Below are positions 28,095 to 36,525 of a stretch of 64,000 nucleotides of DNA, piece by piece. The notes beneath the pieces were generated by a model. That model was not told the DNA's origin, searched no databases, and saw only the letters and a program-made list of their open reading frames with translations. A program made the position numbers and the translations under genes. How positions within the stretch are numbered: position 1 is the first letter of the stretch; each line of letters begins with the position of its first letter. The DNA comes from an uncultured Prevotella sp. (GTDB lineage: Bacteria; Bacteroidota; Bacteroidia; Bacteroidales; Bacteroidaceae): NCBI GenBank assembly GCA_934204655.1, contig CAKPZJ010000003.1:93419-157418 (forward strand), written 5' to 3'.

Positions 28095-28793
28095 TTAGTC
28101 GGCATCGGGAACAATGAGCTTATAACCCTTACCGTGGATATTGATAATCTCAATCTGGTCGTCGTCCTTCAGGTGTTTACGCAACTTAGTGATGTACACG
28201 TCCATAGAGCGGGCGTTGAAATAGTTGTCGTCTATCCAGATGGTCTTGAGGGCAAAGTCGCGCTGCAAGATTTCATTGGCATGAGCGCAGAGCAAGGCCA
28301 GCAACTCATTCTCCTTGGTTGTCAGTTTGGTCTGCTTGTCGCCGATGGTCAGCAACTGCTTCTGGGTATCAAATGTGAAGCGCCCAATCTTGTACACGGT
28401 AGCTTCCTTGTTCTTCTTACCACGGACACGACGCAGGATGGCCTCAATACGGAACACGAGTTCCTCCATAGAGAACGGCTTGGTAATATAGTCGTCGGCG
28501 CCAATCTTAAAACCTTCCAGAATGTCGTCCTTGAGCGTACGGGCAGTCAAGAATATGATTGGAATCTCGGCATTGACCTGCCTAATCTCCTGCGCCAGCG
28601 TAAAGCCGTCTTTCTTGGGCATCATCACGTCAAGCACGGCAATATCAAACTTGCTCTTGGTAAACTCCCTGTACCCCACCTCGCCATCCTGGCAAAGCAC
28701 GGCTTGGAAGCCCTTGGCTTGTAAATACTCGCGAAGCAACATTCCTAAATTCTCGTCGTCCTCGCAAAGCAAAATCTTCAAATTGTCATCCAT
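28095..28793 (-). CDS. rprY: Response regulator RprY (OmpR/PhoB family)
   Basis: The transcription-factor half of a two-component system. The 232 residues comprise a receiver domain (acidic pocket Glu11-Asp12-Asp13, phospho-acceptor Asp55 in AVLDVMMPK, Lys in ITKPF) and a winged-helix DNA-binding domain (TTKENELLALLCAHANEI...MDVYITKLRKHLK). It closely resembles RprY of Bacteroides fragilis and Porphyromonas. It lies 60 bp downstream of its kinase gene and ends with a clear terminator. Confidence 0.92.
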   Translation of the reverse strand: MDDNLKILLCEDDENLGMLLREYLQAKGFQAVLCQDGEVGYREFTKSKFDIAVLDVMMPKKDGFTLAQEIRQVNAEIPIIFLTARTLKDDILEGFKIGADDYITKPFSMEELVFRIEAILRRVRGKKNKEATVYKIGRFTFDTQKQLLTIGDKQTKLTTKENELLALLCAHANEILQRDFALKTIWIDDNYFNARSMDVYITKLRKHLKDDDQIEIINIHGKGYKLIVPDAD

Positions 28794-28853
28794 AGCGGTA
28801 TCGTTTAAAATTGTTATTATTATTATCTATTAATGGTTGATTATCCTTATCTG

Positions 28854-30413
28854 TCAGTCGTCTATCTTGGGCAATTTAACGGTAAAGGTGGTACCTTTGC
28901 CCAGTTCACTCTCTACCTTAATGTCGCCATTGTGCAGGTCTATTATCTTCTTTACGTAGGCCAAACCCAGTCCGAAGCCTTTTACATCATGGACATTGCC
29001 GGTGTGGACACGGTAGAACTTCTCGAAAACCTTCTTCAGGTTGTCCTTCTTGATACCGATACCGGTATCGCGGATAGAGAAGTAGAGGTGGTTGTCGTCA
29101 TTCCACGTCTTGAGGTAAATGTCCAACGGCTGGTCAGGCTTGCCATACTTGACGGCGTTGTCCATCAAGTTAAAGAGGGCGTTTTGGAAATGCACCTCAT
29201 CGACATATACTGCCGAGTCTACAGCCTCTATATCGGTATAGATTTTTCCGCCGGTATGCTCTACCCTCAGGGTAAACGAGTTGGCCATATTCTCCACTAT
29301 CTCGTTAAGGTCTAACTGTTTTTTCTTGAACACGGCTTTCTTGCGGTCAAACATACTCATCTGCAAGACCTTCTCCACCAAGAAGCGGAGCCGCTTGGAC
29401 TCATCCTGTACCACTCCGGCCAGATGTTTCATCATCGTCTCGCTCTTGGTTACGCTCTGGTCGTTCATCATCTGGGCTGCCAGCGATATACTGGCAATGG
29501 GGGTCTTCAGTTCGTGGGTCATATTGTTGATAAAGTCATTCTTTATCTCAGACAACCGCTTAGAGCGGAAGATAGTTACTATCGTAAAGATAAAGGTGAT
29601 GAGCAACACTATCGTGAAGATGACACTCGGTATCATAAAGCGGATAGATGAGTAGATATAGCTGTTCATATCGGGGAAATGAACCTTTACTACACCCATC
29701 TTAGAGGCTGGGTCATTACGGAACAGCACCTGCGAGTAAGTGTACTCTTCACCTTCTTCAGAGTAGTCGGGGCAACGGTACACCTCGCGACCATCCTGGG
29801 TCGACACGGTGAAGTGATAACCGATATTAATGCCGTTATTCATCAGCTCGGCTTTGAGATCCTGGTCAAGCAGCTTGAAGTTAATACGCTCCTTGAGTGG
29901 TTTGTCAGAAGCGGAATAGAGGATAGAAACCACAACCTCGTCCAGCAGCGCTTTCTGATAAACATAGCGGTTTTTAACGATTTCCTGGAGCGAGCGCGAA
30001 GCCTCTGATATGGAGCCCTTGTCGTTCTCTAATATCATGGCCTTGGGCTTTGAGGCCGGATTAGACGATATGGTCTTCAGCTCGAACGATGTATAGACCG
30101 TGCCGTCCTTACCAACAGCCGCGTACTGATGCGACTGCTGCACCGTGGCATCAGGTTGGCCAGAGCGGGTGCCCACAGAGTCCTTCTTATAAGCCTTGCG
30201 CTCGGTCTCGTTGACATCTTTCTCCAGATAGCGCAGGGTTTCGTTCAGCTCCAGGTTGCGCGAGGCTTGATAGAGAGAACGATTCACACTCTCGTCGAAC
30301 TGCTCCTTCTTCATATTCACCATCTCCTGGATATATTTGAGCTGAAGGAAAAGCAATAACAGGAACGATACTCCCATTATGATTGCTATAGTCCATATTG
30401 TTTTCTTCTTCAT
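28854..30413 (-). CDS. rprX: Sensor histidine kinase RprX
   Basis: The sensor partner of RprY. The 519-residue protein has an N-terminal membrane segment (about 6-26), a periplasmic sensor region of about 230 residues, a second membrane segment (about 258-282), and then HisKA directly, without an evident HAMP domain: phospho-accepting His300 in NMTHELKTPI. The ATPase domain has N box NLMDNAVKYG, G1 DTGIGI and G2 GFGLGLAY. Its only -7 box sits 5 bp before the ATG, which implies an mRNA with almost no leader. Confidence 0.92.
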   Translation of the reverse strand: MKKKTIWTIAIIMGVSFLLLLFLQLKYIQEMVNMKKEQFDESVNRSLYQASRNLELNETLRYLEKDVNETERKAYKKDSVGTRSGQPDATVQQSHQYAAVGKDGTVYTSFELKTISSNPASKPKAMILENDKGSISEASRSLQEIVKNRYVYQKALLDEVVVSILYSASDKPLKERINFKLLDQDLKAELMNNGINIGYHFTVSTQDGREVYRCPDYSEEGEEYTYSQVLFRNDPASKMGVVKVHFPDMNSYIYSSIRFMIPSVIFTIVLLITFIFTIVTIFRSKRLSEIKNDFINNMTHELKTPIASISLAAQMMNDQSVTKSETMMKHLAGVVQDESKRLRFLVEKVLQMSMFDRKKAVFKKKQLDLNEIVENMANSFTLRVEHTGGKIYTDIEAVDSAVYVDEVHFQNALFNLMDNAVKYGKPDQPLDIYLKTWNDDNHLYFSIRDTGIGIKKDNLKKVFEKFYRVHTGNVHDVKGFGLGLAYVKKIIDLHNGDIKVESELGKGTTFTVKLPKIDD

Positions 30414-30417
30414 GTTG

Positions 30418-30425
30418 CAAATGTA
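30418..30425 (-). promoter_or_regulatory. -7 box (TACATTTG) immediately before rprX
   Basis: A minus-strand TACATTTG ending 5 bp upstream of the rprX ATG, so transcription would start at or next to the start codon. A TTTTTG occurs 24 bp further upstream, slightly too far for the usual spacing. Confidence 0.5.
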
Positions 30426-30561
30426 GCAAATTACTTAATTTATTAACATCAAAAAGTTAATTATTTGCTACCGATTTAACAATATTAACTATAATGACGC
30501 ATTTAACTTACGTATATATAATTATAAAGAGGAACTCTATAAGTACAGAGACTATCATAAA

Positions 30562-30604
30562 CAACAAAACCCTGGCTTAGAGAAGTCAGGGCTTTGTTGT
30601 TATT
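30562..30604 (-). terminator. Terminator of the MaoC/M48 unit
   Basis: A long imperfect stem AACAACAAA(A)CCCTG/CAGGGCTTTGTTGTT, about 18 bp with a short loop, in the gap between the dehydratase and rprX. The gap of about 240 bp otherwise shows only AT-rich sequence. Confidence 0.7.
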
Positions 30605-30652
30605 GTTAACGTGCTTTCTGGCACAGGGCCAGAGCATGCTGCCAGTAACCTG

Positions 30653-31111
30653 TTAATTGAAATAATAAAGGAAAGTGGCTATTCCCTCAAGTGCAGGCTT
30701 ACGCTGCCCTTCTATCTCTATCTTGAACTGTATGCTGGCCTTGCATATTCCACGTAGGTTGGTTATCTCGTGCAGTTTGGTCACCATACGGAGCCTGCTG
30801 CCCACGGGCACAGCCTGTCCAAACTTCATCTTGTCCATGCCATAGTTAACCAGCATCTTCAGGTTGTTGACCTTGATAATCTGCTCCCAGAAGTATGGCA
30901 GCAGCGAGAGGGTCAGATAGCCATGAACGATGGTTCCCTTGTATGGGCTCTCGGCCTTGGCTCTCTCTATGTCCACATGTATCCACTGATGGTCCAGCGT
31001 GGCGTCAGCAAACATGTTTACCCGGTCCTGGTCTACCTCCAGCCAGTCCGACGTGCCCAACTCCTGACCCAGGTGAGCGGCAAACTCTTCATACGAATTA
31101 ATCTCTAACAT
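30653..31111 (-). CDS. MaoC-like dehydratase ((R)-hydratase hot-dog fold)
   Basis: A single hot-dog domain of 152 residues, expected to hydrate enoyl-CoA or dehydrate (R)-3-hydroxyacyl-CoA. The catalytic hydratase motif is visible as FADATLDHQWIHVD, with Asp40 and His45, followed by IVHGYLTLSLLPYFW. Length is normal for stand-alone MaoC proteins. It is 28 bp downstream of the M48 protease gene; no fatty-acid genes are next to it, so the pathway is not indicated. Confidence 0.88.
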   Translation of the reverse strand: MLEINSYEEFAAHLGQELGTSDWLEVDQDRVNMFADATLDHQWIHVDIERAKAESPYKGTIVHGYLTLSLLPYFWEQIIKVNNLKMLVNYGMDKMKFGQAVPVGSRLRMVTKLHEITNLRGICKASIQFKIEIEGQRKPALEGIATFLYYFN

Positions 31112-31139
31112 AATATATATAATAATGTGTAATTAGCTG

Positions 31140-32072
31140 TTACTTCTTACGGGTGCTACTCTTCTTGGCAGTTGTCGAGCGACTGCTCTTGGTCGTAGTC
31201 TTCTTGGCAGTCGTGGTCTTCTTGGCTGCCGTAGTCTTACTGGTCGTGGTGGTCTGAGTAGCCTTGGTGGCAGCCTGATAGTATTTCAGCGCCTCGGGCA
31301 TTTCCTGTTGCAGAGCAGCAATACGCTTGGCATCCGAAGGGTGGTCCGAGAGGAAATCGCTCTGGTTGCTATTGCCGTTAGACATGCGCTGCCAGAAAGG
31401 TATAGCCACCTGGGGGTCATAACCAGCCATGGCGGCGAATATCAGCCCCATGTGGTCGGCCTCAGACTCGTGGTCGCGACTGTATTTCAGATTACGGAGC
31501 TTGAGTCCCTGCTGAGCCAGAACGGCTGCGTAGCTACCCACGTTAGACCCCGTAGCAGCATTGAGCACTCCGCTCAGTATCTGGGTACCATACTGCTGCT
31601 TAATCTGCTTAGACAGCTGCTCGGCGCTATGCTTGGCCACCGCATGGGCTATCTCGTGCCCCAGCACTACGGCCAGGGCTGCCTCATTCTGCGTATAGGG
31701 AAGCAGGCCATCGTACACTACTATCTTGCCACCAGGCAGACAGAACGCATTGGCGCTCTTGTCCTGCACCAAGTTGAACTCCCAGCTGTACTCCTTTACC
31801 TCGCTGCTCAGGCCGTGGGCTTTGAGATAGTTCTCTACGGCTGTGGCCAACCGCTGGCCCACTCGCTGAACCATGGCTGTATTAGCTGCACTGGTAGACT
31901 TCTTCGCCGAAGCCATATACTGAGTGTATTCCTTATTGCTCAGGCTCATTATCTCCTCGTTAGAAACCATCAGGTTCTGTTTACGCCCCGTTATAGGTAC
32001 CGTGCGTGTAGTTCCACAAGCCGCCAGCAGGGCTACCACCCAGACAAGCAGCAATAATTTAACATTCTTCAT
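31140..32072 (-). CDS. M48-family metallopeptidase lipoprotein with basic Thr/Lys tail
   Basis: A BepA/LoiP-like envelope protease for quality control of outer-membrane proteins. The 310-residue protein has a lipobox (ALLAAC19), the zinc motif HEIAH at 139-143 and the third ligand in HESEADHMG. From about residue 268 to the end it consists almost only of Thr, Lys, Ser and Ala in short repeated blocks (KKTTTAKKTTTKSSRS). The tail is coded by ctt/gtc-rich repetitive DNA and is not part of the M48 fold; it could bind a polyanion such as LPS, peptidoglycan or nucleic acid. Confidence 0.88.
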   Translation of the reverse strand: MKNVKLLLLVWVVALLAACGTTRTVPITGRKQNLMVSNEEIMSLSNKEYTQYMASAKKSTSAANTAMVQRVGQRLATAVENYLKAHGLSSEVKEYSWEFNLVQDKSANAFCLPGGKIVVYDGLLPYTQNEAALAVVLGHEIAHAVAKHSAEQLSKQIKQQYGTQILSGVLNAATGSNVGSYAAVLAQQGLKLRNLKYSRDHESEADHMGLIFAAMAGYDPQVAIPFWQRMSNGNSNQSDFLSDHPSDAKRIAALQQEMPEALKYYQAATKATQTTTTSKTTAAKKTTTAKKTTTKSSRSTTAKKSSTRKK

Positions 32073-32095
32073 TGTATTTTTAGCTTAAATTGGCA

Positions 32096-32127
32096 CAAAA
32101 GTAAACAATTACCACGAATAGGCCAAA
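32096..32127 (-). promoter_or_regulatory. Promoter of the M48/MaoC unit
   Basis: The minus strand reads TTTG, 20 bp, TACTTTTG: a full consensus, with a leader of only about 18 nt. Confidence 0.8.
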
Positions 32128-32361
32128 CATTTTTATCATTTTCGTAGCCGAGCTGGCTCCGGTGACAATACGGACAACTCCAGGAACTGCGGGAGCCATC
32201 CTCATAGAAAGAGAAAAGGAGAGAACCGACCGCCTGTCTGTCTCTCCAATTCCATTATTATACAAAACATCATGATCACTCAGTGAATAATCAACAAACT
32301 TTCATCTGGGTGCAAAGGTACACCATTAGGGCCGATGTCGCAATACCTATTTTTGATGAAT

Positions 32362-34518
32362 TTAGTACCTTATCAGCTGTGAACCTGTGCTTTCGTGGGT
32401 ACCCGTGGTTACCTGGACGGCATATACACCGTGAGCCAGAGCTGGCAGCGCCACCCTGTACTCGCTGCGACCTCCCGGACAGGTACCACGGTACACTACC
32501 CCACCGCCTACGCTATAGACCGACACCGTAAAGCCACGCCGAGGTGCCTGGTCGAAGCGCACGGCCACGCCCCCGTTAACCGGACGTATCTGCACACCAC
32601 GGGCCTGGTGCTGCGAGAGCCCTTCGACCGAGTTTAAGCCTAACAGATGGAGCAGGCCGGCGTAGACATCTATCTCGCCCCAGCCATAGTAGTTGTTGGG
32701 ATAGTCGAGCGACGGGTCGTAGCGCCTACAGGTCTTGGCCAGCAGACTGCGCACCCCGTCGGGAGTGAGCGTGGGACACGCCTGAAGCCACAGGGCGATA
32801 GCCCCAGCCACGGCTGGTGTAGACATAGAGGTGCCCGAGTTATAATTCCACGCATAGGTACGTCCGTGGTAGCCAAAGTGCTCCTTGTCAGAGTTGACTA
32901 TATCCCACGCCTTAGGGTGATTTTCGAGATAGTAACTGCTATAAGCCGACACGATGTTGGTTCCGGGCGCCATCACGTCGGGCTTGATGCGCCCATCGTA
33001 GGTGGGCCCTACCGATGAGGTATAGGTTCGCTCGCCATTGTGGCCCATGTCGTACACCCGGTGGGCTCCCAGATAGGTATAGATGTCCTGTCGATAAGCC
33101 GTAGAGCCCACGCAGATAACCGCCGGCGCACTGGAGGGCGAACCGATATTGTGCGTACACTCGCCAGCCGTCAGCCGGTCGTTGGCCGCATGGGTTACCA
33201 GGTCGCCCACCACCCGGTAGAACGACACCTCGGCCCCGGCACCCACCACCTCGGCCGACAGCGTCCGCGAGGCTATGCTGTCTATGACCACGTCGACCAC
33301 CGTATCGGTAGCAGCATACGCCGAGGCATAGGCCGTGGCCGTAACCCGCGCCCCAGCCCACCGGCAGGTGTACACCGAGTCGGCGGCCACACGGGCCGAA
33401 CTGAGCAGCAGCGTGTCGGGGCCCACCTCGTAGTCTACCAGTCTTACGGCATAGCGCTGAGTGCCCTTGACGGTAAAGGCCACACGCTGCCCCGACGGGC
33501 GGACGAACGTTCCGGCCGAGATCACCCCGCGGGGCTTGCTGAAGTAGCTCTTTACCCGTCCGCCGTTACCCGCCGAAGCCACCAAGATACGCCCCGGACC
33601 CACTAACGAGTCCAGTACCTGATAGTAGAGGCGGTCATCGCCCCTGAAATCCTGGCCCGAGCCCTCGCTGAAGGACACCACACAGGGGCGCCCGTCGCGA
33701 CGGGCCCGGTCAAAAAGGTACTTAAAACCCAAGGCATCTGTGGCATAGGTGTAGCGATACACTTTGTCGGGCGGTATCAGGTTAGCATTGTCCGAGGTGG
33801 CGTTGGCCACCAGACAGATGTCGCTCTCGTAGGCCACACCACGGTAAGGCGAGCGGTAGCCGTTACCGGCAGCGATACCGGTGGTGTGGGTGCCATGGGT
33901 CTGGTCCTGTCCGTCGGCCGAGTGGGCATGCTCCATTACAGCAGCGCCCTCATAAGCGGCACCTAAGGGCATCGCCCCGTCATCGGGAGCCAACTGGTCC
34001 CACACAGCCTGTATGCGGCAGCGCTGGGCGATGGTGTCCATAAACGTGGGGTGGGTATAGTCAAACCCTATGTCCTGCACGCCTACCACCACGCCCCTGC
34101 CGGTATAAGCCTGGGGCAGCGCCTCGCCTCTGTAGGCCCGGTCGGCCCGCAGCACGGTGGCCATGGTGTCCAGCATGACCCTTGCAGACTGCTGGGCCTC
34201 TATGCGCCGTACCGCCGGCAGGGCCGACAGCCGTCCTATGGCCCCTATGGGTATGCGGGCTATGTGTATGGGGCCGAAGTGGGCCAGCGAGGTGGCGCCC
34301 TGGGCCCTCAGCAGCGAGTCGGCGGCCCCCTCTATCTCTACAAAGGCGCACAGCCACGCATCGCGCGCACCTCCGCTGGAGGCCACGCGCTGACCTTGGC
34401 CCTGCAGGCTCAGTACGATACTGCGCACCAGGGGCGACATCTTGGCGTAGTCGGGGCTCTGGGCCCACAGGCTCAGTCCGCCAAGCAGGCCGAGGATAAG
34501 GATAGCAAGCTGCTTCAT
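32362..34518 (-). CDS. Subtilisin-like serine protease (S8) with type IX secretion tail
   Basis: A surface or secreted protease. The 718-residue protein has a signal peptide (to about LSLWAQ20) and an S8 catalytic domain: Asp149 (VQDIGFDYTHP), His208 (HGTHTTGIAAG) and Ser564 (GTSMSTPAVAG), with a large insertion between His and Ser (a beta-rich region at about 330-480). The last 75 residues (FTVSVYSVGGGVVYRGT ... GVYAVQVTTG ... QLIRY) match the pattern of the T9SS type A sorting domain, so it is probably exported through the outer membrane and anchored. It is divergent from the slyD-like gene. Confidence 0.9.
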   Translation of the reverse strand: MKQLAILILGLLGGLSLWAQSPDYAKMSPLVRSIVLSLQGQGQRVASSGGARDAWLCAFVEIEGAADSLLRAQGATSLAHFGPIHIARIPIGAIGRLSALPAVRRIEAQQSARVMLDTMATVLRADRAYRGEALPQAYTGRGVVVGVQDIGFDYTHPTFMDTIAQRCRIQAVWDQLAPDDGAMPLGAAYEGAAVMEHAHSADGQDQTHGTHTTGIAAGNGYRSPYRGVAYESDICLVANATSDNANLIPPDKVYRYTYATDALGFKYLFDRARRDGRPCVVSFSEGSGQDFRGDDRLYYQVLDSLVGPGRILVASAGNGGRVKSYFSKPRGVISAGTFVRPSGQRVAFTVKGTQRYAVRLVDYEVGPDTLLLSSARVAADSVYTCRWAGARVTATAYASAYAATDTVVDVVIDSIASRTLSAEVVGAGAEVSFYRVVGDLVTHAANDRLTAGECTHNIGSPSSAPAVICVGSTAYRQDIYTYLGAHRVYDMGHNGERTYTSSVGPTYDGRIKPDVMAPGTNIVSAYSSYYLENHPKAWDIVNSDKEHFGYHGRTYAWNYNSGTSMSTPAVAGAIALWLQACPTLTPDGVRSLLAKTCRRYDPSLDYPNNYYGWGEIDVYAGLLHLLGLNSVEGLSQHQARGVQIRPVNGGVAVRFDQAPRRGFTVSVYSVGGGVVYRGTCPGGRSEYRVALPALAHGVYAVQVTTGTHESTGSQLIRY

Positions 34519-34522
34519 ACTG

Positions 34523-34530
34523 CAAAATAA
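34523..34530 (-). promoter_or_regulatory. Weak -7-like box just before the S8 protease gene
   Basis: A minus-strand TTATTTTG (one mismatch to TAnnTTTG) ends 5 bp before the ATG, with CTTG 20 bp upstream. If used, the transcript is essentially leaderless. Confidence 0.3.
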
Positions 34531-34606
34531 GTGAAAATTAACGACAGCCCCAAGCGAATAGTTAAAAATATCGCAACAAAAGCCAAAAAAAGCGCCAGAA
34601 AATTAG

Positions 34607-34614
34607 TAACTTTG
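34607..34614 (+). promoter_or_regulatory. -7 box (TAACTTTG) of slyD-aroC
   Basis: TAACTTTGCA, 70 bp upstream of the start codon, matches the Bacteroidetes consensus. No -33 box is seen. Confidence 0.65.
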
Positions 34615-34683
34615 CAGGGTGTGGCGGGCCTACCGATGGCCACGCCTGTTTTTTTATTAACAACTATCACAGACAGCAACACG

Positions 34684-35286
34684 ATGGACAAGCAAGACAA
34701 CAAGTATATCAGCGTGGCTTACAAGCTCTTTGATATAACCAACACCACCCCTAAACTGGTCGAGGAGACCAGCGCCGACAAGCCCTTTGTATTCCTGAGC
34801 GGATTTGGAACCACACTCGAAGACTTCGAGGCCCAGATAGCCCCGCTGGCCACGGGCGACGAGTTTGACTTCACCCTCACCCCCGACCGTGCTTACGGCG
34901 AGTATGTCGACGCGCGCGTCATAGACCTGGACAAAGAGATGTTCTGCGTAGACGGACGCTTCGACAGCCAGCACATCTACCCCGACGCCATCATTCCCCT
35001 GCAGAACGAGGACGGTAACCGCTTCCTCGGCCGGGTCCTGAGCATCGGCGACAGCAAGGTTAAGGTCGACCTGAACCACCCCTTGGCTGGCAAGACGCTT
35101 AACTTCAAGGGCCAGATACGCGAATCGCGCCTGGCCACCAACAGCGAGATTGAACAAATGGCCCGCATGCTGAGCGGCGAGGGCGGATGCGGTGGCTGTG
35201 GTGGCGGATGTGGCAACTGCGGTGACGGCGACAGCCATTGCGGCGAGGGCGGATGCGGCCACTGTGACGGCGGATGCGGCAAATAA
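34684..35286 (+). CDS. slyD: FKBP-type peptidyl-prolyl isomerase, SlyD-like, with Cys-rich metal-binding tail
   Basis: A cytoplasmic prolyl isomerase/chaperone with metal-handling potential. The 200-residue protein has the FKBP domain interrupted by the insert-in-flap domain ([19 protein letters not shown] ... [16 protein letters not shown], as in SlyD). The last 35 residues are nearly all Gly, Cys, Asp and His with 8 Cys and 2 His in CGG/CGN/CGH patterns, comparable to the Ni-binding tail of E. coli SlyD but richer in Cys. The ATG at 34684 gives the usual SlyD start; the frame upstream runs through the promoter. Confidence 0.88.
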   Translation: MDKQDNKYISVAYKLFDITNTTPKLVEETSADKPFVFLSGFGTTLEDFEAQIAPLATGDEFDFTLTPDRAYGEYVDARVIDLDKEMFCVDGRFDSQHIYPDAIIPLQNEDGNRFLGRVLSIGDSKVKVDLNHPLAGKTLNFKGQIRESRLATNSEIEQMARMLSGEGGCGGCGGGCGNCGDGDSHCGEGGCGHCDGGCGK

Positions 35287-35311
35287 TCTTACTCACCATT
35301 ACAGACTATAC

Positions 35312-36388
35312 ATGAGCAACACTTTCGGCAATATACTGCGCCTCACCACCTTTGGCGAGAGCCATGGCGAGGCTGTGGGCGGCGTTATCGATGGTTATCC
35401 TGCTGGCGTGGCCATCGACATGGACTTCGTGCAGCACCAGCTGGACCGCCGCCGGCCTGGGCAGAGCCGCCTCACCACCCAGCGCCACGAGGCCGACCGT
35501 GTAGAACTGCTGAGCGGTGTCTTCGAGGGCCAGTCTACGGGTGCCCCTATCGGTTTCGTGGTACGCAACACCAACCAGCACTCGCACGACTACGACAACC
35601 TGCGCCAGGTGTTCCGCCCCTCGCACGCCGACTACACCTATTATAATAAGTATGGCATACGCGACCACCGGGGGGGCGGCCGCTCGTCGGCCCGCGTCAC
35701 CATCAGCCGCTGCGTGGGCGGCGCACTGGCCATGTTGGCCCTGCGCCAGCTTGGCATCAGTATTACGGCTTACACCTCGCAGGTCGGCACCATCAGCCTG
35801 AGCCCCGACTACCGTGCCTACGACTTCCGCCACATAGACGACAACCCCGTAAGGTGCCCCGACCCCCTCAAGGCCCAGGAGATGGAGGAACTGATACTCC
35901 AGGTTAAGAACGACGGCGACACCGTGGGCGGCGTCATCACCTGTGTTATCCAGGGCTGTCCTGCCGGCCTGGGCGAGCCCGAGTTTGGCAAGCTCCACGC
36001 CCAGTTAGGCAGCGCCATGCTCAGTATCAACGCCGTCAAGGGATTTGAGTATGGCAATGGCTTCAGCGGAGCCTGTCACCGTGGCAGCGAGGTCAACGAC
36101 ATCTTTACGGCCCGCAGTGGCCACATCGCCACCCTTACCAACCACAGTGGTGGCATCCAGGGCGGCATCTCTAATGGCGAGGATATATACTTCCGCGTAG
36201 CCTTCAAGCCCGTGGCAACACTGCTGCGGCCTCAGCCGACAGTCGACATAGCTGGCCACGACACCCAACTGCAAGTGCGCGGACGGCACGACCCGTGCGT
36301 ACTGCCACGCGCCGTGCCCATCGTAGAGTCTATGGCGGCCATGGTGATACTGGACCACTATCTGCTCAACAAGACGGTACATCTATAA
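35312..36388 (+). CDS. aroC: Chorismate synthase
   Basis: The last step of the shikimate pathway: EPSP to chorismate with reduced FMN. The 358 residues start [20 protein letters not shown], the first signature. The others are present ([15 protein letters not shown] and the C-terminal [17 protein letters not shown]). Length and motifs are complete. It starts 25 bp after the slyD-like gene and ends in a long hairpin, so the two share a transcript. Confidence 0.97.
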   Translation: MSNTFGNILRLTTFGESHGEAVGGVIDGYPAGVAIDMDFVQHQLDRRRPGQSRLTTQRHEADRVELLSGVFEGQSTGAPIGFVVRNTNQHSHDYDNLRQVFRPSHADYTYYNKYGIRDHRGGGRSSARVTISRCVGGALAMLALRQLGISITAYTSQVGTISLSPDYRAYDFRHIDDNPVRCPDPLKAQEMEELILQVKNDGDTVGGVITCVIQGCPAGLGEPEFGKLHAQLGSAMLSINAVKGFEYGNGFSGACHRGSEVNDIFTARSGHIATLTNHSGGIQGGISNGEDIYFRVAFKPVATLLRPQPTVDIAGHDTQLQVRGRHDPCVLPRAVPIVESMAAMVILDHYLLNKTVHL

Positions 36389-36392
36389 GCAG

Positions 36393-36430
36393 CGTAGGCG
36401 TTAGCGGGCATGGTGCCCCTAACGCCTACG
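36393..36430 (+). terminator. Terminator of slyD-aroC
   Basis: A perfect 12-bp outer stem CGTAGGCGTTAG/CTAACGCCTACG enclosing an inner GGGCA/TGCCC stem, then ACGTTTTCTG. Confidence 0.75.
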
Positions 36431-36525
36431 ACGTTTTCTGCCCCCAGGGCCACACTTTTTCTTCTTTTTATAAACCATTCTCACATTTTATTTATATATT
36501 CGCCGCCGTTTAGCACATACTGACC

